Source: Roseimicrobium sp. ORNL1 (GTDB taxonomy: Bacteria; Verrucomicrobiota; Verrucomicrobiia; Verrucomicrobiales; Verrucomicrobiaceae). From it: 64,000 nt of DNA. A model generated the notes under the pieces. The model was not told the origin of the DNA, did no database searches, and saw nothing but the letters and a program-made list of their open reading frames with translations. The stretch covers positions 5,642,001 through 5,706,000 of the forward strand of contig NZ_CP049143.1 in assembly GCF_011044495.1 (NCBI RefSeq), read 5' to 3'. The position numbers were made by a program, and so were the translations under genes. Position 1 is the stretch's first letter; the number at the start of each line of letters is the position of its first letter. This document shows positions 9,157 to 15,697 of this stretch, piece by piece.

Positions 9157-10284
9157 TTAGGTGCTCGCGGGTGCTGGAGTAGTGGCCCCCGGCGCAGGAT
9201 CCGCCCCGGGCGAGACCACCGGACCTTGGGTTTCATTCACGGACTGACGCAGTGACTTCAGCCACTGCCCCGCATTCGCATGCGAGGGATTGTCACGCAC
9301 CACCTTCAGCATGTCCGCCAGCGCCATGATGGGATTGATCTTGTTCTCAAGCAGGAAGCTGGCCTTGCTCCACTGCAGGACCGGCAGTCTCTCCTTGTAG
9401 TACTCGGCATACTGCGCCTCGCTCATGGAGCTCTTTTGCAGCGCCATCTCCGCGCTGATGCGGGCGTCCCACTGGGCCCCGACTTCCTCCCGTTTGTTTT
9501 CGAGATAGAAGGGGAAAATCACCTTGTCATAGATGTTGGCGATATCGAGCGGCGCATACTCCCACTCGCTGCTACGCAGGTATTGGTCGAGCTGCATGGC
9601 CCGGGCGAATTCCGTCTGTTTCACAGATTCCCGGAGGATGCCAGCAAGCTGGCCCGCACCAAGGGCTGGGCCACCGCCACCGCCGCCGCCAGGACCACGG
9701 CCACCGCCGCCCGGGCCTCGACCGCCACCGCCGCCATTGCGCGCCCCCTTATCCTTTTCTTCGACTGCACCTGAGGCGGTGTGCTTCATTGATTCCTGCA
9801 CGGCGCCCACCACACGGGGAAGATAGGCCTGCAGAGCGGCTACCAGCTGGGCCCTTTCCTTGGCCTCATCTGCATCCTGGGCCTGGATGCTCAGCACCAG
9901 ATACTCGAGCTGGAGCACGAGTCCCTTGGTGAACTCAGGGTCCTTCAGGCGGGTTTCGTTGTTGTCTTTCCACGCCTGGAAGTCCGTGGTCTTCAGGTTG
10001 CGCTTGTCATAGTGCTCGATCTTATAGCAATCCAGATACAGCGCGACGGCCGCCGCCTCGCTCGCGGCACCGGCACGGCACTTGGTGAGGGCCGAGCCGA
10101 AGAGGTCACCTCGCCCCTTGTTGATCTGCATCTCGAGCTGCTCGAGCTGCTTCATGATATTCGCAGTCTGCTCAGCCGTGAGGGTGGGTGACGTGGTGGT
10201 CGTTGCGGGTGTGGGGACAGTCGGAGCCTGGGCCAGCAGACACACAGGCGCGCACAACATGAGCGGGTAGAGGAGTCGTTTCAT
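9157..10284 (-). CDS. exported hypothetical protein with glycine-rich linker
   Basis: A 375-residue protein with a signal peptide (MKRLLYPLMLCAPVCLLAQ). The N-terminal helical half (about 45-195) is separated from a C-terminal helical half (about 235-340) by a very Gly/Arg-rich linker (GGGGGRGPGGGGRGPGG) that looks flexible. The tail is Pro/Ala/Thr-rich. The open frame continues upstream to 10419, but the signal peptide favours the ATG at 10284; no Shine-Dalgarno is visible. No enzymatic motif is recognised. It shares the terminator at 9089-9121 with the MurQ fusion. Confidence 0.7.
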   Translation of the reverse strand: MKRLLYPLMLCAPVCLLAQAPTVPTPATTTTSPTLTAEQTANIMKQLEQLEMQINKGRGDLFGSALTKCRAGAASEAAAVALYLDCYKIEHYDKRNLKTTDFQAWKDNNETRLKDPEFTKGLVLQLEYLVLSIQAQDADEAKERAQLVAALQAYLPRVVGAVQESMKHTASGAVEEKDKGARNGGGGGRGPGGGGRGPGGGGGGGPALGAGQLAGILRESVKQTEFARAMQLDQYLRSSEWEYAPLDIANIYDKVIFPFYLENKREEVGAQWDARISAEMALQKSSMSEAQYAEYYKERLPVLQWSKASFLLENKINPIMALADMLKVVRDNPSHANAGQWLKSLRQSVNETQGPVVSPGADPAPGATTPAPAST

Positions 10285-10385
10285 GAGGAATAGCAGGAGC
10301 ATTGCAGAAACGTCCCGCAGGTGTTGAAACTTAGCAAGGCACCGCTGGTTGCGCCATTTTCCACGCGCCCTCGCCTTCCCCAGGT

Positions 10386-11138
10386 TCACGTGGCAAGCGC
10401 TGCCGGACGCGCGCCCCACAGATGCTGGGATCCGCCAAGCCTCCTGAGGAAACGTTCACCCGTCTTGAACGTCATGGCAGCGGCCTCCCACGGGCTCAGT
10501 CCCAAGGCACGAAAGCAATCCCGGTGATCCCACGCCACCGCCACGGCAGTGACCCGCTGGAAGATGCGAAACTGCGCCCGCCAGAGCCAGCGTCGCCACG
10601 CAGGCATGGCATCAAGCCGCTCTCGCAGAAACTCCGTGTGAAATGCAATGTGCCGCATCTCATCCGAGAGAATCTTGTGGCAGACACCGCGCAGCGCGGT
10701 GTCACCGCATTTCCGGTACATGACGCCGTAGTACACCTCCGCTATCAGCTCGGCGATGAGCAGGATCTGGATGTTGAATTCGACCCCGAAGTGGTTGCGC
10801 AGCCAGCGGAAGATGGAGTTACTCCACTGTTTTTCCAGGCACACCCCTCCCAGATAGGTTACCGCCTTCTCCAACAGGCGGGCGTGGTACTGCTCCTCCG
10901 CGATGAAGAGCCCTACTGCTTCTTCATAGCCCGCCAGCCGATTCGCGCTCACCACGTGCCGCACATATTTCAGGAGCCGTGTGCCTCCTCCGCTTTCGCC
11001 CAGCTGAAAGATGGCCAGCGATTCCCTCAGCGGCTCGAGCACGGATGCTGGAAGGGCGCAACCCCCAGGCGGCAGAGCGGGTTCGACAAAACGGTTCTGA
11101 TTGGCGCGGAAATACTGGATCCAGAGATGGGTATTCAT
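10386..11138 (-). CDS. ferritin-like di-iron protein
   Basis: A 250-residue, largely helical protein with two ExxH-type motifs, EEQYH (about residues 80-84) and DEMRH (about 163-167), plus an intervening helix ELIAEVYY. Together they can supply the carboxylate and histidine ligands of a di-nuclear iron site in a ferritin-like four-helix bundle. That fits di-iron oxygenases or hydroxylases of the AurF or membrane-associated type, but the substrate is unknown. It lies 53 bases downstream of ispH on the same strand, so it is likely in the ispH transcript and may sit under the palindrome at 12137-12159. An isoprenoid-lipid substrate is a guess from this context only. Confidence 0.65.
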   Translation of the reverse strand: MNTHLWIQYFRANQNRFVEPALPPGGCALPASVLEPLRESLAIFQLGESGGGTRLLKYVRHVVSANRLAGYEEAVGLFIAEEQYHARLLEKAVTYLGGVCLEKQWSNSIFRWLRNHFGVEFNIQILLIAELIAEVYYGVMYRKCGDTALRGVCHKILSDEMRHIAFHTEFLRERLDAMPAWRRWLWRAQFRIFQRVTAVAVAWDHRDCFRALGLSPWEAAAMTFKTGERFLRRLGGSQHLWGARPAALAT

Positions 11139-11191
11139 GGCGGCTCAAAGCGGGAGATGAAGTGCTGGCGATCAAACAAGCGGGATGACGA

Positions 11192-12094
11192 CTACTGCAC
11201 GCGGCTGGTCACCATGCTCACGAGACCCGCCAGAGCACTGCCGGACTTTTGTTCCGCGGCGAGGACCTGCAGGCGATCCATCACCGCGCGCACGGTCTCA
11301 TCCAACGTGCTGGTACCTGCGGTCACGCCCACGTGCTGTGATTTCTGAAACCACGCAGGGTCCAAGTCTTCCGCTCGCTCCACCTGGTGGGCTATGCTCC
11401 CCAGCTTTCGTGCCGATTCCACGAGCTGGCGGGTGTTGTTGCTGTTCCGTCCGCCAATCACCACCACCGTATCACACACAGCGCAGAGCTCCACGAGCGC
11501 GGTCTGCCGCTGCTTCGTCGGCTGGCACACGGTATCCACGAAGCGCACTTCAGCGCGCGGATGGCAACGCTTCAGCGCATCCACCACCTTCAGCACATGC
11601 GTGACCGGTTGGGTGGTCTGGCTGATGACGCCGAACTTTGGTCGAAAGGGGACCTCCGCAGCCTCCTCCTCTGTCAGAAGCACGATGGCCTCCGGGAAAT
11701 CCCCCACCAGACCACGCACCTCCACATGCCCTGCCTGGCCGATGACGACGGGGAAGTACCCCTCCCGCACCAGGGTGCGCAGGGCGTCATGCGCCTTGTG
11801 CACCAGCGGACAGGTGGTGTCGGTGACACGATAGCCGGCTTCTTTCCAGGCGGTACGTTGGTTGTCCGAGGCGCCATGCGCCGTGATGACCACGTCGGGA
11901 GTGGGAGCGGAGGGCGCATCGCTGAGGGTGCCCATCTGCACGCCGAGCGTGCGGAGGTGGGCATCTACCAAAGGATTGTGCACGAGCTGGCCGAGGATGG
12001 TGACCGGGGCGGCCTGTGCAGCGGAATGGGTGGCACGGAGGGCGTCGCGAACGCCGAAGCACATGCCGTGATGTTTGGCGAGATGGATGGTCAT
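11192..12094 (-). CDS. ispH: 4-hydroxy-3-methylbut-2-enyl diphosphate reductase
   Basis: A 300-residue IspH/LytB, the [4Fe-4S] enzyme that makes IPP and DMAPP in the last step of the MEP isoprenoid pathway. The three cluster cysteines are C12 (HHGMCFG), C95 (DTTCPLVHK) and C190 (DTVCQPTKQRQ). Substrate-binding residues match the family: VHNP near 39-42, TAHGAS (H73), and GHVEV (H123, E125). The open frame extends to 12208, but the ATG at 12094 gives the usual N-terminus. A perfect 10-bp-arm palindrome (12137-12159) lies 43 bases upstream and resembles the site before the membrane-protein/regulator operon, so a regulated promoter is likely. The ferritin-like gene follows. Confidence 0.95.
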   Translation of the reverse strand: MTIHLAKHHGMCFGVRDALRATHSAAQAAPVTILGQLVHNPLVDAHLRTLGVQMGTLSDAPSAPTPDVVITAHGASDNQRTAWKEAGYRVTDTTCPLVHKAHDALRTLVREGYFPVVIGQAGHVEVRGLVGDFPEAIVLLTEEEAAEVPFRPKFGVISQTTQPVTHVLKVVDALKRCHPRAEVRFVDTVCQPTKQRQTALVELCAVCDTVVVIGGRNSNNTRQLVESARKLGSIAHQVERAEDLDPAWFQKSQHVGVTAGTSTLDETVRAVMDRLQVLAAEQKSGSALAGLVSMVTSRVQ

Positions 12095-12136
12095 AAGGCA
12101 GGGGATGTAGGTAAGGCTGCTGATGGATGGCGGAAT

Positions 12137-12159
12137 GAAACTTTGTGTGACAAAGTTTC
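12137..12159. promoter_or_regulatory. palindromic operator in front of ispH
   Basis: Perfect palindrome GAAACTTTGT, three bases, ACAAAGTTTC, in the 88-base gap between the winged-helix regulator stop and the ispH start. The core ACTTTGT-N3-ACAAAGT is identical to the core of the site at 13216-13232. It is read here as a binding site for the regulator encoded at 12183-12491. Confidence 0.65.
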
Positions 12160-12182
12160 TGGACAAATAAAAACAGGGAAAC

Positions 12183-12491
12183 TCACTTGGGACGACTTTG
12201 CTGCACAATGGCCTCCAGCACCTTCACGTAGGCACGGAAGGCACTGCTCCCCGCCCCTGTGATTTCGTACTGGGTCATGGGACGGCCGCTGTCGTTGGCG
12301 ACGGTCTTCAGCTCGCGCACATACCCTTCTTTTGTCAGGGTGCGCAGGTGGGTGATGAGATTGCCATCGCTCATGGACAGCTCGGATTTCAGTTCCTGGA
12401 AACTCCACGGACTGCGGCTCGCGAGCAGTGTCATGATGGAGAGACGGCTCTTCTCATGAATGACGCGGTCGAGCTGGGAGAAATCAATCAT
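12183..12491 (-). CDS. winged-helix transcriptional regulator (HTH_34 / MarR-like)
   Basis: A 102-residue DNA-binding protein with the hallmark sequence of the small winged-helix family often annotated HTH_34: LDRVIHEKSRLSIMTLL, then FQELKSELSMSDGNLITHL (recognition region), then EGYVRELK and a wing with TQYEITGAG. The open frame extends to 12815 but would overlap the upstream membrane-protein gene, so the ATG at 12491 is used. No sensor domain is present, so its signal may come from the partner membrane protein 65 bases upstream. Two palindromes, at 13216-13232 (own operon) and 12137-12159 (ispH), are its likely sites. Confidence 0.85.
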   Translation of the reverse strand: MIDFSQLDRVIHEKSRLSIMTLLASRSPWSFQELKSELSMSDGNLITHLRTLTKEGYVRELKTVANDSGRPMTQYEITGAGSSAFRAYVKVLEAIVQQSRPK

Positions 12492-12556
12492 CAAGCTGGA
12501 GAAGAGGGAAAGAATGCTGCGGGGTGTTGGCGGGGCCGGGACGGACGCACAGGCGG

Positions 12557-13210
12557 CTAACGTGGACTCGAGGAAGCGACCAGCTCCCGCGGCTGACTGA
12601 GGAAGACCGCGACCCCGTAGATGATGTGGAAGAGGCCAAACGTCAGCCCCATGTAGAGCGAGGCCAGCGCCACCGGGGGAGAGACCATGCCGGGCCATCC
12701 CTTCCACAGCCAGAGGACCGTGAGCACCTGTCCGGCGATCAAAAAGGCGCGAGCCAGGTGAATGATGGATCGGGGCGCAAAGCTGACGGTGCCCTGGAGC
12801 GCCAGCCCGTAGCAAAGAATCCAGACCAGGGCCGCCAATTCCATCTGCTGACGGAACGCGATAAGGCTCACCCCGAGCACACCACCGGTAAGCAGCGGCG
12901 GCACCACCGCACGCAGGGCCATGCGCAGGCCATCCGTGATGAACGGCTGCCCCTTTTCCTGGGATTCACGCATGAGCAGGAAGAGATTCGCCACGCCGGA
13001 GACACACAGCACACCAATCCACGCCGCGAGGAAGACCTGAGGCGAGGGAGGTCTCATTATTCCCCAAGCCGCCACCGCCAATCCAATCACTCCCCCGCAC
13101 AGGGCTGCCGTGGCCGAAACCGCCCGGTAGATGCTGGCCCGCTCCATGAGCGTGCGGATGATGCGGAGATGCTCCAATGCCGTGTCGTGAGGTAGGTCGG
13201 ATGCGGCCAT
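12557..13210 (-). CDS. six-helix membrane protein paired with winged-helix regulator
   Basis: A 217-residue integral membrane protein with about six hydrophobic helices (near residues 30-52, 58-80, 102-122, 124-140, 150-170 and 180-205) and a short cytoplasmic N-terminus (LEHLRIIRTLMERAS). No transporter or enzyme motif is recognised. The ATG at 13210 lies 5 bases from a 17-base palindrome at 13216-13232, so the gene is probably repressed or autoregulated by the regulator encoded next in the same operon. Pairs of a small HTH_34 protein and a multi-helix membrane protein recur in this kind of bacterium, but their job is not known to me. Confidence 0.7.
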   Translation of the reverse strand: MAASDLPHDTALEHLRIIRTLMERASIYRAVSATAALCGGVIGLAVAAWGIMRPPSPQVFLAAWIGVLCVSGVANLFLLMRESQEKGQPFITDGLRMALRAVVPPLLTGGVLGVSLIAFRQQMELAALVWILCYGLALQGTVSFAPRSIIHLARAFLIAGQVLTVLWLWKGWPGMVSPPVALASLYMGLTFGLFHIIYGVAVFLSQPRELVASSSPR

Positions 13211-13215
13211 GGCTC

Positions 13216-13232
13216 ACTTTGTATTACAAAGT
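13216..13232. promoter_or_regulatory. palindromic operator of the membrane-protein/regulator operon
   Basis: Perfect palindrome ACTTTGTA, T, TACAAAGT, starting 5 bases upstream of the ATG at 13210. The core ACTTTGT-N3-ACAAAGT is the same as in the ispH site (12137-12159). Its position over the translation-initiation region suggests negative autoregulation. Confidence 0.65.
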
Positions 13233-13413
13233 TAAGTTTGCGTCAATGGTGTTTTTTGCACGATGACACCTCCCCATCCCCCGGACAGGCACGTCGGAGG
13301 GCGTGCATGTCTGCAACGATCGCATGGTGGACTGGCCACATTCCAGCTTCGTCATCTCATTTCCGTTGCCAGCCATAGCGCCCCACGTAGCATTCCCGCC
13401 CTCCGCTTACTCC

Positions 13414-14415
13414 ATGGTTATCCGCAAGCACGCTCACGCCCGCGCCGGCCTCGTCGGCAATCCCTCCGACGGCTACTTCGGAAAAACCATCTCGTTCGTC
13501 ATCCGGAACTTCGGCGCAGAAGTCGTGCTCTATGAGACCCCCGAACTGCGCATCGAGCCGAATGACCGCGACCACTCAGTGTTCACGGACATCAACCATC
13601 TGGCGAAGGACGTGCGGCAGTTCGGCTACTACGGCGGCATCCGCCTGCTGAAGGCCACGGTGAAACGCTTCGCGGACTATTGCGCAAAGGAGGGCATCCC
13701 GCTGCACGGCCGCAATTTCACCCTGCGCTACGAGAGCAATGTGCCCCCGCAGGTGGGCATGGCCGGCAGCAGCGCCATCATCTGCGCGTGCCTGCGCGCG
13801 CTGATGGAGTTTTACAACGTGGATGTCCCTCTGCACATCCAGCCAAACCTCGTGCTGAGCGTGGAGAATGATGAACTGGGCATCCCAGCCGGACTTCAGG
13901 ACCGCGTCATCCAGGTGTATGAGGGTGTAGTATTCATGGATTTCAACCGCGGCCTCATGGAGGAGCGCGGTTACGGAAACTACGAGATCATCGACCCCTC
14001 TCTTCTTCCTCCCCTGTATGTGGCCTACACCCGCCAGCTCAGCGAAGGCACGGAAGTGTTCCACAATGACATCCGCTCCCGCTGGAACCGTGGCGAGCGC
14101 GAAATCGTGAGCGCCATGTACCACTGGGCCGGCCTCGCCGAGCGCGTGAAGGAGATGCTGCTCAGCGGACGCGGACGCGACATCGGTCCGCTGCTCAACG
14201 AGAACTTCGACCTGCGCCGCCGCCTTTACAAGATCAGCAAGGGCAATACCGACATGGTGGACGCCGCACGCTCCGTGGGAGCCAGCGCGAAATTCACCGG
14301 CAGCGGTGGCGCCATCGTCGGCACCTATGAAGATGAGGCGATGTACAAGAAGCTCGAGGCCGCCTTCAGCGAACTGGGTGTCGCAGTGATTCAGCCGCAA
14401 ATCTTGCGCGCGTAG
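13414..14415 (+). CDS. GHMP kinase, glucuronokinase-like
   Basis: A 333-residue GHMP-superfamily sugar kinase. Motif 1 (ARAGLVGNPSDGYFGKTIS, residues 9-27) closely resembles what I recall of plant glucuronokinase. Motif 2, PPQVGMAGSSA (111-121), is the ATP loop, and motif 3 is KFTGSGGAIVG near the C-terminus. Glucuronokinase makes glucuronate-1-phosphate, which a UDP-sugar pyrophosphorylase converts to UDP-glucuronate. The next gene, 48 bases downstream, is a GalU-type nucleotidyltransferase, consistent with that salvage route. A heptose- or mevalonate-type GHMP kinase is the alternative. The frame is open from 13303, but homology begins at the ATG at 13414. Confidence 0.75.
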   Translation: MVIRKHAHARAGLVGNPSDGYFGKTISFVIRNFGAEVVLYETPELRIEPNDRDHSVFTDINHLAKDVRQFGYYGGIRLLKATVKRFADYCAKEGIPLHGRNFTLRYESNVPPQVGMAGSSAIICACLRALMEFYNVDVPLHIQPNLVLSVENDELGIPAGLQDRVIQVYEGVVFMDFNRGLMEERGYGNYEIIDPSLLPPLYVAYTRQLSEGTEVFHNDIRSRWNRGEREIVSAMYHWAGLAERVKEMLLSGRGRDIGPLLNENFDLRRRLYKISKGNTDMVDAARSVGASAKFTGSGGAIVGTYEDEAMYKKLEAAFSELGVAVIQPQILRA

Positions 14416-14463
14416 TCCAGCGCTTCCCCATTTCCCTTCGACTTCCCTGCCCTGCCCTCTTTC

Positions 14464-15333
14464 ATGACCATTCGCAAAGCTGTCATTCCCGCCGCCGGTT
14501 TCGGTACACGCTTCCTCCCCATCTCCAAGGCTGTGCCCAAGGAGATGCTCCCCGTGGTGGATAAGCCTGTGATCCAGTATGTGGTGGAGGAAGCCGTCGC
14601 AAGTGGCATCACGGACATCCTGCTCATCATCAGCCGGGGCAAGCGCGCGATTGAGGAGCATTTCATTGCCAATCCTGAGCTCGAAGCGGATCTCGAAGCC
14701 AAGGGCAAGACCGAACCACTCGAAGAACTGCGCAAGCTGCAGAGCCTCGCGCGCATCCACTTTGTCTTCCAACCGAAGATGGGTGGCCTGGGTGACGCCA
14801 TCCGCTGCGCCCGCGAGCACGTGAATGGCGAGCCTTTCGCCGTGCTGCTGGGCGATGCCCTCGTGTCCAACTCGGAAGGTGCGAAGCCCGTGCTGCGCCA
14901 GCTCATGGATGTGCATGAGAAGCATGGTGGCTCCGTGGTGGCGCTCGAAGAAGTGCCTCAGGAGAAAGTGAGCCGCTACGGCATCATGGGCGGCCCGGAA
15001 GTGGAGAGTGGCGTGATTCGCGCAGACAAGTTTGTGGAGAAGCCGAAGCCGGAAGAAGCGCCCTCACGCCTCGCCGTCAGCGCGCGCTATATCCTTTCCG
15101 CCTCCATCTTTGACGAACTGGAAAAGACCAAGCCCGGCAAGGGTGGTGAAATCCAGCTCACCGACGCCATGGCCACACTGATGCAGCGCGAGCCGCTCTT
15201 CGGCGTGAAGTACCAGGGCCGTCGTCACGACATCGGCAACAAGCTCGACTTCGTGAAAGCAAATCTCTGGTGGGGCCTGCGCCGGCCGGACATGGCGGAG
15301 CAGCTGAGGGCGTATCTCAAGGAACTGGAGTGA
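14464..15333 (+). CDS. galU: UTP-glucose-1-phosphate uridylyltransferase
   Basis: A 289-residue GalU of usual length. The nucleotidyltransferase signature AGFGTRFLPISKAVPKEMLP is near the N-terminus, with LGDALV as the metal/nucleotide loop and FVEKPKPEEAP downstream. GGEIQLTDAM and RRHDIGNKLDFVKAN are further family landmarks. It makes UDP-glucose for cell-wall and exopolysaccharide precursors. It lies in a likely operon with the glucuronokinase-like gene, so its true acceptor could include glucuronate-1-phosphate; the sequence alone does not decide this. Confidence 0.92.
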   Translation: MTIRKAVIPAAGFGTRFLPISKAVPKEMLPVVDKPVIQYVVEEAVASGITDILLIISRGKRAIEEHFIANPELEADLEAKGKTEPLEELRKLQSLARIHFVFQPKMGGLGDAIRCAREHVNGEPFAVLLGDALVSNSEGAKPVLRQLMDVHEKHGGSVVALEEVPQEKVSRYGIMGGPEVESGVIRADKFVEKPKPEEAPSRLAVSARYILSASIFDELEKTKPGKGGEIQLTDAMATLMQREPLFGVKYQGRRHDIGNKLDFVKANLWWGLRRPDMAEQLRAYLKELE

Positions 15334-15406
15334 CGCACAAGCACAGGTCAACCCGACAAGGCAGACCAACGAAGGAATAGGAACGCCTTTTTACCGATTG
15401 ATGCAC

Positions 15407-15638
15407 CAAGTCGCTTTGCGTCTTGGAGTGCGGTGGCAAGCGCTAAGGCGCGACACCGCTTTGAGCGGAGGAATGGCGTATTTTCAACAAGAGCGATCGC
15501 AGCTACAACTGGTGATCTCGATGTCGTGGATTCCATTGGAGACAAAGGAAATTTCTACGGGAATCCGCTTCGTTCAAAGCGGTGTCGCGGCCTCAAGGGA
15601 GGCCTTTGCCACCGCACTCCAAGACGCAAAGCGACCTG
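15407..15638. repeat. long inverted repeat of REP-like units
   Basis: The 364 bases between galU and pta hold two oppositely oriented copies of one unit. The left unit spans about 15407-15464 and the right unit about 15572-15638. They share an identical stretch of about 29 bases (15411-15439 versus 15607-15635) that includes CGTCTTGGAGTGCGGTGG, and a second common block CGACACCGCTTTGA. Each unit also contains its own imperfect hairpin (GCGGTG pairing with CACCGC) whose loop differs. This is the architecture of REP/BIME-type elements. No gene is seen in the interval. Confidence 0.75.
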
Positions 15639-15697
15639 GTGACACATCCTCGGTATTCATTGCTCCTCTCACCTAGCCAGATAGCACGAGGAATAAT

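Noticed and set aside
15398-15676. Small plus-strand frames between galU and pta
   Set aside because: They run through both arms of the inverted repeat and translate it; no independent evidence of coding.
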